Positions 1 through 4,995 of a stretch of 5,494 nucleotides of DNA are shown here, piece after piece. Each line of letters opens with the position of its first letter. The stretch's first letter is position 1. The DNA is from an uncultured Leucobacter sp. (GTDB taxonomy: Bacteria > Actinomycetota > Actinomycetes > Actinomycetales > Microbacteriaceae): assembly GCA_937872275.1 (NCBI GenBank), contig CALMSE010000078.1:1-5494 (forward strand), read 5' to 3'. Both the position numbers and the translations under genes were made by a program. Below the pieces are notes generated by a model that worked only from the letters and a program-made list of their open reading frames with translations, ran no database searches and was not told the origin of the DNA.

Positions 1-716
1 AGCGAGGTGGTCTTCAGCATCGAGATGACCTCGTTGCCGGTCGGCGGGATGATCACACGCATGGCCTGCGGCAGGATCACCCGGCTCATGGTGTGCCACC
101 ACCCGAGGCCGAGCGCGGTCGCCGCCTCCTCCTGGCCCTTGTCGACCGAGAGCAGGCCGGCGCGCACGATCTCCGCCATGTATGCGGCCTCGTTGAGGGC
201 GAGGCCGATGATCGCCAGGGTGAAGTAGCTGAAGAGATCCTTCGTCGTGATCGACAGCCACGGATCCATGCCGGGCACGCCGACGTCGATGGTCTTGTAG
301 ATCACCGCGAGCAGGCCCCAGAACACGAGCTGCACGTACACCGGGGTGCCGCGGAAGATCCACAGGTACACCCACGCCACCGATTTGACCACCGGGTTCG
401 GCGAGAGCCGCATGACGGCGAGCAGCACGCCCAGCACGATCGCGATGACCATCGAGTAGACGGTCAGCTGCAGCGTGTAGCCGAGCGCCGAGAGCACCCG
501 CACGTCGAAGAGGTACGCGCCGACGACGTCCCAGGAGTAGACCGGGCGGTTGACGGCCGCGTCGTAGACGAACAGGCCGACGAGCACCACGAGCACGATG
601 GCGACCACCGTGCGCCACGGGTGACGGCGGCGGATCGCGCGGATCGCCTCGGGCTCCGCGTGCTGCCGAGGCTGCGGGGGAGCGCCCTCCGCAGCCTCGG
701 CGCGCGTGTCGGACAT
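1..716 (-). CDS. Amino-acid ABC transporter permease (partial, 3' end off the window)
   Basis: Inner-membrane subunit of a polar amino-acid importer of the HisM/GlnP type. The reading frame is open from the ATG at 716 to the left edge, giving 238 residues without a stop. After a charged, proline-rich cytoplasmic tail (about residues 1-36) come membrane segments at about 37-55, 76-102, 112-140 and 162-188. The EAA loop that docks the ATPase is at about 197-216 (EEAATALGLG, then ILPQAM at 214-219). The motif FRGTPVYVQL at 121-130 is typical of this permease family. The start lies 18 bases after the stop of the substrate-binding protein gene, with only a weak GGAA-type ribosome site, so the two are co-transcribed. 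The ATPase gene is not in the window and may lie beyond the left edge. The substrate cannot be read from sequence. Confidence in the family is high. Confidence 0.93.
   Translation of the reverse strand, partial: MSDTRAEAAEGAPPQPRQHAEPEAIRAIRRRHPWRTVVAIVLVVLVGLFVYDAAVNRPVYSWDVVGAYLFDVRVLSALGYTLQLTVYSMVIAIVLGVLLAVMRLSPNPVVKSVAWVYLWIFRGTPVYVQLVFWGLLAVIYKTIDVGVPGMDPWLSITTKDLFSYFTLAIIGLALNEAAYMAEIVRAGLLSVDKGQEEAATALGLGWWHTMSRVILPQAMRVIIPPTGNEVISMLKTTS
665..701 (-). promoter_or_regulatory. Strong mRNA hairpin in the 5' coding region of the permease
   Basis: Positions 689-701 and 665-677 form a perfect 13-bp inverted repeat (arm GCCGAGGCTGCGG) around an 11-base loop, which can add three more G-C pairs beyond one bulged base. 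It starts 15 bases after the permease ATG and 34 bases after the stop of the binding-protein gene. Binding-protein genes commonly need more product than the permease. A hairpin here could stabilise the 3' end of the upstream message or reduce read-through or translation of the permease. That role is inferred; the structure is directly visible. Confidence 0.55.
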
Positions 717-734
717 GACTCGCGTCTGTTCCGG

Positions 735-1655
735 CTACTCTTCTTCGCCGGACGACGTGCCGGCGTTGACGGTCGCCTCGGTGATCGCGCCGCCCTCGGC
801 GCCCCAGTGCTCAAGGATCTTCAGGTAGGTGCCGTCGTCCATGAGCGACTGCACGGCCGCCTGCACCGCCTGGGTCATGGCGCTGCCCTTCTGCACCGCG
901 AAGCCGTAGGGCTCCGAGGCGAAGGCCTCGCCCTGCGCCTCGAGCACGCCGCCGAGCTCGATGACCGCGCCGATCGTCACCGGCGAGTCGGCCGAGAACG
1001 CGTCGGCCTGGTCGTTCACCACGGCGTTGGTCGCGGCGGCCTGGCCGTCGAAGGGCAGGATCTCGATCGGATCCTTGCCCGCCGCCTCGCACTTCGCGCT
1101 GCGCTCGGGCAGCTCGGTGCGCTCCTGCACCGTGCCCTGCTGCACGGCGACGGTGAGGCCGCAGGCGTCGTCGGGGTCGATGTTCGCACCCGTCTTGGCC
1201 GCCCACAGCGTGCCGGCGTTGTAGTAGTTCACGAAGTCGACCGACTCCTGGCGCTTCAGGTTGTCGGTGAAGGACGAGGCGCCCATGTTGACGACGCCCT
1301 CCTCGATGCGGGGGATGATCGAGTCGAAGTCGAGCACCTCCCACTCGGGCGTCAGGCCGAGCTTCGCGGACACGGCCTCTGCGAGCTCGATGCCCCAGCC
1401 GGTGAGCGTCTTGCCGTCCTCGGACTTGAACTCGTTCGGGAAGTAGTCGCCGTCGGAGCCCATGACGAGCTTGCCCGACTCGGCGATGTCGGCCGGCAGC
1501 AGCGCCGCCGCGGCCTCGTCGACCGTCACGGACTCGACGAGGCCCGAGGGCCCGATCGAGTTCGCGCCGCCTTCGGCGCCGTCGGTATTGGTGCAGCCTG
1601 CGAGCGCGAGCGCGGCGACCGCCGCGAGCGCCGGGAGTGCGAAGCGAATCTTCAT
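735..1655 (-). CDS. Amino-acid ABC transporter substrate-binding lipoprotein
   Basis: Extracytoplasmic binding protein (SBP_bac_3 family), 306 residues, the usual length. It has a lipoprotein signal peptide: basic start MKIR, hydrophobic core at about 5-19 and lipobox LAGC with Cys21 as the lipidated residue. The linker at 22-55 is low complexity. The two-lobed binding domain spans about 60-290: GSDGDYFPNEF (67-77), GWGIELAEA (86-94), SSFT at 127-130 followed by Arg135, and ADSPV (222-226). By family analogy, Arg135 would hold the substrate carboxylate and Asp223 its amino group. The usual Asp of the G-F-D-I-D/E-L motif is Gly88 here. Cys165 and Cys189 could form a disulfide. The C-terminus is acidic (SSGEEE). 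I chose the ATG at 1655 because it begins the signal peptide and has AGAGGA at 1665-1670, nine bases upstream. The in-frame extension to 1811 is rejected. The exact amino acid is unknown. Confidence 0.94.
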   Translation of the reverse strand: MKIRFALPALAAVAALALAGCTNTDGAEGGANSIGPSGLVESVTVDEAAAALLPADIAESGKLVMGSDGDYFPNEFKSEDGKTLTGWGIELAEAVSAKLGLTPEWEVLDFDSIIPRIEEGVVNMGASSFTDNLKRQESVDFVNYYNAGTLWAAKTGANIDPDDACGLTVAVQQGTVQERTELPERSAKCEAAGKDPIEILPFDGQAAATNAVVNDQADAFSADSPVTIGAVIELGGVLEAQGEAFASEPYGFAVQKGSAMTQAVQAAVQSLMDDGTYLKILEHWGAEGGAITEATVNAGTSSGEEE

Positions 1656-1712
1656 CGGTCCGAGTCCTCTTCTTCGTGAACAGCAACGTGCATCGAGCGG
1701 GCGGGGGCCCGC

Positions 1713-1718
1713 AGCATA
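1713..1718 (-). promoter_or_regulatory. Candidate -10 box for the ABC importer operon
   Basis: TATGCT on the minus strand fits the actinobacterial TANNNT -10 pattern and would start a transcript near 1706, leaving a leader of about 50 bases with the AGAGGA ribosome site. No convincing -35 hexamer is seen at 17-18 bases, and a TAGGCT slightly upstream is an alternative. The 193-base region between this operon and the divergent AraC gene also holds a short palindrome, CCGAG-AC-CTCGG, at 1777-1788. That palindrome could be an operator, but similar GC-rich palindromes are frequent by chance. Confidence 0.35.
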
Positions 1719-1836
1719 GGGCGAGCCTACCGCGCTCACCGGCCCCGCCATAACTCTCGGCGCCATTGCGACCAATCCGAGACCTCGGGGCCGAGCTTCG
1801 GGGATCCGCACCTGGCCCTCTCCCGCCCCGAGTCGT

Positions 1837-1842
1837 TACCCT
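1837..1842 (+). promoter_or_regulatory. -10 box of a probable leaderless promoter for the AraC-family gene
   Basis: TACCCT (TANNNT) ends six bases before the ATG at 1849, so transcription would start at or within a base of the start codon. No Shine-Dalgarno sequence precedes that ATG, which agrees with a leaderless message, a common arrangement in Actinomycetota. No clear -35 hexamer is visible. The same arrangement, with the same spacer CTGGTGCC, occurs before the ybaK gene in this window. Confidence 0.55.
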
Positions 1843-1848
1843 GGTGCC

Positions 1849-2739
1849 ATGGCCGCGCAGTCGACGACGGTTTCCACCGCCGAGGTCTCACCGGGAGACC
1901 GGATCGAGTTCTGGGAGCACTGGAACAGCAGCTCCCTCGTGGGGCTGCGCTGCTCGACCCTGCTCGACGGCGGCCTGCGGGTGAGCGCCCGGCAGCGCGT
2001 GCAGGGCGACGTCACCCTCACCGAGATCCGCGGCGACCAGCACACCGTGGAGCGTTCGCCGCAGGCGCTGCGGCAGCGCCCGGGCGGCTCCCTCTTCGTC
2101 TCGATCCTCACCTCGGGCAGCGCGTTCTTCTCCTCGCCGAGCGGCATGATCGTCGCGCACGCCGGCGAGAGCCTCCTCTACTCGACCGACCGGCCCTACC
2201 TCTTCGGCTTCGACCGCGCCATGAGCCAGCTGATCCTCACCGTGCCCGAGGAGGTCGCCTACGACGACTGGGGCCTCAGCCCGGTGGAAGAGCCGAAACT
2301 GGTGACGGCCGAGCAGTCGCGGCGGCTGCGCGCGACGGCGTCGGCGATCCTCGCCGACGAGCACGGGCCGGGCCACGACGCGATCCCCGAACTGATCCTG
2401 GGGCTGGGGGCTCCGACCTCACCCCTGGCCGCCCTGCGGCTTCGGGCGCTCGCGACGGTGCGGCGCCGGCTCGGCGACCCGCGGCTCGTGCCGGCGGCGC
2501 TGGCGGAGGAACTGGGCGTCTCGGAGCGCCAGCTGCGCCGCGCCTTCGCCGACGGAGGTCAGAGCCCCGCGGCGGCGATCCAGCGCGAACGGCTCGAGGC
2601 GGCGCGGCGCCGGCTGCAGCAGAACCCGCGGCTCGCGGTCTCCGATGTCGCGGCCGAGCTCTGCTTCGCCTCGCCCGCGCACTTCTCGCGCGCCTTCCGC
2701 GCGCAGCACGGCTCGGCGCCGAGCGCGCTGCGCGGGTAG
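1849..2739 (+). CDS. AraC-family transcriptional regulator
   Basis: Cytoplasmic DNA-binding regulator of 296 residues. The N-terminal part (about 15-190) looks like the AraC_binding_2 type of sensor domain found in FeaR/NphR-like activators. The C-terminal part (about 196-296) is a double helix-turn-helix: the first at about 215-236 (LAEELGVSERQLRRAF) and the second at about 264-286 (VSDVAAELCFASPAHFSRAF), ending in the family's usual QHGSAPSALRG. The start is set by the leaderless promoter. It diverges from the amino-acid importer and converges on the MoaF-like gene. Either could be a target, with the divergent importer the more usual layout. The ligand is unknown. FeaR-type members respond to aromatic amine catabolism, but family membership at that level is inference. 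Confidence 0.92.
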   Translation: MAAQSTTVSTAEVSPGDRIEFWEHWNSSSLVGLRCSTLLDGGLRVSARQRVQGDVTLTEIRGDQHTVERSPQALRQRPGGSLFVSILTSGSAFFSSPSGMIVAHAGESLLYSTDRPYLFGFDRAMSQLILTVPEEVAYDDWGLSPVEEPKLVTAEQSRRLRATASAILADEHGPGHDAIPELILGLGAPTSPLAALRLRALATVRRRLGDPRLVPAALAEELGVSERQLRRAFADGGQSPAAAIQRERLEAARRRLQQNPRLAVSDVAAELCFASPAHFSRAFRAQHGSAPSALRG

Positions 2740-2761
2740 CCCCGCCCGACGGCGCCCGGAG

Positions 2762-2808
2762 CGCAGAGGGGTGGATCGCCCCGACTCGCGGCGATCCACC
2801 CCTCTGCG
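2762..2808. terminator. Bidirectional terminator hairpin between convergent genes
   Basis: Perfect 19-bp inverted repeat (2762-2780 with 2790-2808) around a 9-base loop. It sits 22 bases after the AraC-family stop and 11 bases after the moaF stop on the other strand. There is no U-tract on either side. This is usual for high-GC actinobacterial hairpins, so termination is inferred from position and stability. Confidence 0.82.
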
Positions 2809-2819
2809 TACGCTCGGCG

Positions 2820-3626
2820 TCAGACCGGCTGCGCGTCGGGGTACTTCACCGTGCCCAGCGGGTAGATGTGACCGCCCGCGCGCTGGTGCTCGCTCTGGCC
2901 CTCGCCGTTCAGGCCCAGGAAGATGCCCGTGGTCATCAGGTTGTAGCCGAGGTCGTGCAGCCAGACGCTCGCCACCGAGATGCGGAACTCGCGGAAGCAG
3001 AAGAGGTAGAGGCCCTCGTCGAGCTTCCACACCGTCGAGAGGTCCATGTCGCCGTGGCCGCGCTGCACACCCTGCAGGTTCTGCCAGGCGTAGCGCTCCG
3101 AGGAGATGTAGACGTGCTCGTAGAGGTGGTTCGGGCTGTAGCGGTAGATGTTGCGCATGCCGATGAGGTCGCGCGAGGCGGCCGGCACCTCGCCCGTCGC
3201 CTCGGAGCCCGCGAGCGTCGCGGCGAAGAAGGCCTGCTTCACCTGGGTCTCGCCCTCGACCGCCTCGGGGGAGATCGTCGAGTAGGTGACGATCGCACGG
3301 TTGGTCCTAGTGCTCCAGACGAGGGTCACGGCCTCGCCCTCGCGGCTCTCGAGCGGCAGGTTCACGAAGAACACGTCGTCGCGCACGGCGACCGCGTCGT
3401 AGGGATCCTGGGTGCCGGCGGCGGCGCCGATCGCGCCCGAGGCCTGCCAGGTCACCGTGTCGGCGCCGAAGCTCAGCTCGATGGTCGACCCGTCGTCGAG
3501 GTTCAGCTCGACGTTCTGGCCGTCCAGGGAGACGTTCGGCAGGCGGTAGGTGTCGATGCCGGCCGCGAACTCGTCATAGGTGCGCCACTCGTCGACCTCG
3601 GGGCGGTCGTCGATCTCTTCACTCAT
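2820..3626 (-). CDS. moaF: MoaF-family protein
   Basis: Predicted soluble protein of 268 residues matching the two-part MoaF family: an N-terminal beta-rich domain at about 12-115 (DEFAAGIDTYRLP at 18-30, LNLDDGSTIELSF at 41-53) and a C-terminal domain at about 150-260 (YRYSPNHLYEHVYISSERYAWQ as two blocks at 161-182, WKLDEGLYLFCFRE at 200-213). No signal peptide or membrane segment is seen. MoaF is tied to the monoamine regulon of Klebsiella. Databases often label it molybdenum cofactor biosynthesis F, a poorly supported name, so no reaction is assigned. I chose the ATG at 3626, not the one at 3647, because AAGGAG at 3635-3640 lies eight bases before it. The gene appears monocistronic, with a 305-base gap to the upstream ybaK and a terminator after it. 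Family recognition is from memory of its motifs. Confidence 0.82.
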   Translation of the reverse strand: MSEEIDDRPEVDEWRTYDEFAAGIDTYRLPNVSLDGQNVELNLDDGSTIELSFGADTVTWQASGAIGAAAGTQDPYDAVAVRDDVFFVNLPLESREGEAVTLVWSTRTNRAIVTYSTISPEAVEGETQVKQAFFAATLAGSEATGEVPAASRDLIGMRNIYRYSPNHLYEHVYISSERYAWQNLQGVQRGHGDMDLSTVWKLDEGLYLFCFREFRISVASVWLHDLGYNLMTTGIFLGLNGEGQSEHQRAGGHIYPLGTVKYPDAQPV

Positions 3627-3634
3627 TGCTCTGG

Positions 3635-3640
3635 CTCCTT
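3635..3640 (-). promoter_or_regulatory. Ribosome binding site deciding the moaF start
   Basis: AAGGAG on the minus strand, eight bases before the ATG at 3626. It falls inside the reading frame if the upstream ATG at 3647 is used, and that upstream ATG has no purine-rich site of its own. The site therefore favours the shorter protein. Confidence 0.8.
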
Positions 3641-3848
3641 CGCTCATGCGGATGCGGGGGCGGATCCGGCCGCTGTGCGCGGTGCTCGGCGCCCGACCCG
3701 GGCGTACCGGGTGACCTCATGATGCCGGAATATCCGCCCCGGCGCATTCCCCTGACGGACATCCGGCTTGCCTGATCCGGCCGGCGGACCCGCACGGCCG
3801 CCCATCCGCCCTCGCCGGCTTCCTCGCTCGCGCATCCGTCGCCCACTG

Positions 3849-3915
3849 CACACCTGTTCGACCATTGCACACGAGCTATCGCGGCGAACAGGTGTGCACT
3901 GGTCGAACAGGTGTG
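3849..3915 (-). terminator. 24-bp near-perfect hairpin after ybaK, probable terminator
   Basis: Positions 3849-3872 and 3892-3915 are inverted repeats of 24 bases with one mismatch (T3865 opposite C3899) and a 19-base loop. The structure begins 16 bases after the ybaK stop when read on the minus strand, the right place for a terminator. No U-tract follows. Unusually, each arm carries two related motifs 19 bases apart: TGCACAC at 3847 and 3866 on the left, and CGAACAGGTGTG at 3885 and 3904 on the right. All are symmetrical about position 3882. An operator cluster is therefore the alternative reading. Confidence 0.65.
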
Positions 3916-3931
3916 GAACGAGACGGCCCCG

Positions 3932-4420
3932 TCAGCCGCGGCCGATGGGGGCGAGCGTCGCGCCCGTCGCCCGCGCGAGGTCGGCCGGTGCGAGTTCGAT
4001 GTCGAGGCCGCGGCGGCCTCCCGAGACCAGCACCGCCCCGTGCGCCTCGGCCGACGCGTCGAGCACCGTGCGCAGGCGGGTGCGCTGACCGAGCGGGCTG
4101 ATGCCGCCGACCACGTAACCGGTCCTGCGCTCGGCGACGGCCGGGGCGGCCATCTGCGCCTTCTTCGCGCCGAGGGCCGCGGCGAGCGCCTTGAGATCGA
4201 GCTGCCCGGCCACGGGCACGATCGCCACGACGAGCTCGCCGTCGGCCTCCGCGAGCAGCGTCTTGAACACGCGCTCCGGCGCGACTCCCAGGGCCTCGGC
4301 GGCCTCGCGCCCGTAGTCGGTCTCGGCCGGGTCGTGCTCGTAGGCGCGGATCGCGAAGGGCACGCCCAGCCGCGTCAATTCCGCGGTCGCCGGCGTCGAT
4401 CCCCGCCCTTTCTTCGCCAC
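3932..4420 (-). CDS. ybaK: YbaK-type Cys-tRNA(Pro) deacylase
   Basis: Cytoplasmic trans-editing enzyme that hydrolyses cysteine mischarged on tRNA-Pro by prolyl-tRNA synthetase. The 162 residues match the family length. Motifs in order: VFKTLLAE at 51-58, whose Lys53 corresponds to the essential family lysine; LVVAIVPV at 63-70; LDLKALAAALGAKKAQMA at 74-91; TGYVVGGISPLGQR at 100-113 with the conserved GGISP loop; and LDIELAPADLARATGA at 139-154. The start codon is GTG at 4420, and the protein begins MAKKGRG, typical of actinobacterial members. There is no Shine-Dalgarno sequence; a -10 box six bases upstream suggests a leaderless message. It diverges from the guanidine-responsive exporter operon and is otherwise alone. 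Substrate is inferred from family membership. Confidence 0.93.
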   Translation of the reverse strand: MAKKGRGSTPATAELTRLGVPFAIRAYEHDPAETDYGREAAEALGVAPERVFKTLLAEADGELVVAIVPVAGQLDLKALAAALGAKKAQMAAPAVAERRTGYVVGGISPLGQRTRLRTVLDASAEAHGAVLVSGGRRGLDIELAPADLARATGATLAPIGRG

Positions 4421-4426
4421 GGCACC

Positions 4427-4432
4427 AGCCTA
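4427..4432 (-). promoter_or_regulatory. -10 box of a probable leaderless promoter for ybaK
   Basis: TAGGCT on the minus strand ends six bases before the GTG start at 4420, placing the transcription start at the start codon. An inverted repeat CCGGGAT-CCGC-ATCCCGG (4446-4463) covers where the -35 region would be. It could be an operator or only a GC-rich palindrome. Confidence 0.55.
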
Positions 4433-4445
4433 TGCGGTGCTCCGC

Positions 4446-4463
4446 CCGGGATCCGCATCCCGG
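4446..4463. repeat. 7-bp perfect inverted repeat over the ybaK -35 region
   Basis: CCGGGAT and ATCCCGG are separated by CCGC. It lies 26 bases upstream of the ybaK start and overlaps the expected -35 position for the -10 box at 4427-4432. No regulator is recognised; a binding role is speculative. Confidence 0.4.
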
Positions 4464-4529
4464 CCGAGGCCGCCGCGGGGAGCGCTCCGCCGGACTGCGG
4501 ATCTCGGCCCGCACCCCCGGCCCCGCCCG

Positions 4530-4540
4530 CCCCCCCCCCC
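4530..4540 (+). repeat. Homopolymer of 11 C
   Basis: Eleven consecutive C residues in the divergent ybaK/exporter intergenic region, followed by GGGG (4541-4544) and the palindrome GAGGATCCTC at 4546-4555. It lies about 55 bases upstream of the exporter -10 box. The tract length is prone to sequencing error and to slippage. No coding sequence is affected. Confidence 0.9.
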
Positions 4541-4594
4541 GGGGAGAGGATCCTCCGAAGCGCGGATGCACAGGGGATTCGCACGATCCGCCCC

Positions 4595-4600
4595 TAGCAT
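4595..4600 (+). promoter_or_regulatory. Candidate -10 box of the exporter operon
   Basis: TAGCAT fits TANNNT and would start transcription near 4606-4607, just before the hairpin and riboswitch, giving a leader of about 73 bases. No good -35 hexamer is seen 17 bases upstream. Confidence 0.45.
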
Positions 4601-4625
4601 GGAGCGCGGAGCCCACGGCGGGCTC

Positions 4626-4666
4626 GCGGACGAGGGAGCAGTACCCGCAGCAGACAAGACTGACTC
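4626..4666 (+). promoter_or_regulatory. Guanidine-III (ykkC-III) riboswitch aptamer
   Basis: Senses free guanidinium and controls the exporter genes that follow. Three blocks match the class as I recall it from the Thermobifida aptamer: GGACGAGG (4628-4635), GTACCCG (4641-4647) and GACAAGAC (4653-4660). The H-type pseudoknot can be drawn: P1 is GCGG 4626-4629 with CCGC 4645-4648; P2 is GAGCAGT 4636-4642 with ACTG 4659-4662 and CTC 4664-4666, leaving A4663 bulged. P1 and P2 bases differ from the remembered reference but keep pairing, which supports real structure. The linker between the helices is ten bases, as in the reference. A perfect 6-bp hairpin, GAGCCC-ACGGC-GGGCTC (4609-4625), abuts P1 on the 5' side. 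The SMR genes downstream are the expected context. Confidence 0.88.
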
Positions 4667-4676
4667 GTGAGGAGTC
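4659..4676 (+). promoter_or_regulatory. Riboswitch expression platform with the ribosome binding site
   Basis: GACTC (4662-4666) can pair with GAGTC (4672-4676) around the loop GTGAG. This places the ribosome site GAGGAG (4669-4674, five bases before the ATG at 4680) in a hairpin. The same GACTC strand is the 3' half of aptamer helix P2. The two pairings exclude each other, so guanidine-stabilised P2 would free the ribosome site and turn translation on. The mechanism is inferred from the pairings. Confidence 0.6.
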
Positions 4677-4679
4677 GTC

Positions 4680-4994
4680 ATGGCGTGGGTCGTTCTGATC
4701 GTATCGGGCATGCTCGAGGCCGTGTGGGCCTCGTCGCTGGCCGCGTCGCAGGGGTTCAAGCGCTGGCGCCCCGCAGCGCTCTTCGTGGTCTCGCTCTCGC
4801 TGAGCATGATCGGCCTCGCCTGGGCGATGCAGTCGCTGCCGACCGGCACCGCGTACGCCGTGTGGGTCGGCATCGGGGCGGCGCTCACGCTGTGCTGGGC
4901 CTTCGTCACGAAGCAGGAGCGTCCGAGCGTCGTGCGCGTGCTGCTGCTGGTGCTGCTCGTCGGCAGCGTCGTCGGCCTGAAGGTGGTGAGCTGA
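4680..4994 (+). CDS. sugE: SMR-family guanidinium exporter subunit 1 (Gdx/SugE type)
   Basis: Small four-helix membrane protein of 104 residues, the standard SMR length, that exchanges guanidinium for protons. Helices lie at about 2-20, 31-49, 57-75 and 84-103. Residues typical of the Gdx subtype are in place: Gly10, Glu13 (proton/substrate site), Trp16, Ser42, Tyr59 and Trp62, within the motif GTAYAVWVGIGAALT at 56-70. Positive charges are mainly in loops 1 and 3 (Lys27, Arg28, Arg30, Lys78, Arg81, Arg86) with none in loop 2, predicting loops 1 and 3 inside and both termini outside. The gene follows the guanidine riboswitch and is separated from the second SMR gene by one base, so the pair probably forms a heterodimer, as in B. 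subtilis YkkCD (GdnCD). Confidence 0.93.
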   Translation: MAWVVLIVSGMLEAVWASSLAASQGFKRWRPAALFVVSLSLSMIGLAWAMQSLPTGTAYAVWVGIGAALTLCWAFVTKQERPSVVRVLLLVLLVGSVVGLKVVS

Positions 4995-4995
4995 C

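Larger units (their letters stand above)
3627..3931. other. Non-coding region between ybaK and moaF
   Basis: This 305-base stretch has no credible gene; the short open frames in it have no ribosome site and no recognisable protein. It contains the moaF ribosome site, a 6-bp inverted repeat ACCCGG-GCGTA-CCGGGT at 3696-3712 about 70 bases upstream of the moaF start (possible operator, weak), a small palindrome CGGA-ATA-TCCG near 3727-3737, and the large hairpin at 3849-3915. A moaF promoter must lie here if the hairpin stops ybaK transcription, but I see no convincing -10/-35 pair. Confidence 0.6.

Noticed and set aside
93..1679. 528-codon open frame on the plus strand across the ABC genes
   Set aside because: It is antisense to the binding protein and permease and very rich in Arg, His, Asp and Gly, the usual product of high-GC third-position bias on the opposite strand. 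No family resemblance or ribosome site.
1656..1811. 52-codon N-terminal extension of the binding protein
   Set aside because: The ATG at 1655 begins a canonical lipoprotein signal peptide with a ribosome site nine bases upstream; the extension would bury it and overlaps the promoter region.
2868..3722. Long plus-strand frame opposite moaF
   Set aside because: Antisense shadow with biased composition (Val, Asp, Ala, Arg); the minus-strand MoaF frame has recognisable family motifs.
3619..3870. Small minus-strand frames between ybaK and moaF
   Set aside because: They overlap the moaF start and the large hairpin, have no ribosome site, and their composition is that of random high-GC DNA.
3845..3919. 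CRISPR or tandem repeat array
   Set aside because: Only two clear direct copies per arm, 19 bases apart and arranged as one inverted repeat; no repeat-spacer pattern.
3911..4597. Plus-strand frame opposite ybaK
   Set aside because: Antisense shadow of a well-supported gene; ends in low-complexity Pro/Ala sequence encoded by the C-rich intergenic DNA.
4626..4666. Guanidine-I or guanidine-II riboswitch classes for this leader
   Set aside because: The long conserved core of class I and the paired ACGR-loop hairpins of class II are not present; the blocks and pseudoknot fit class III.
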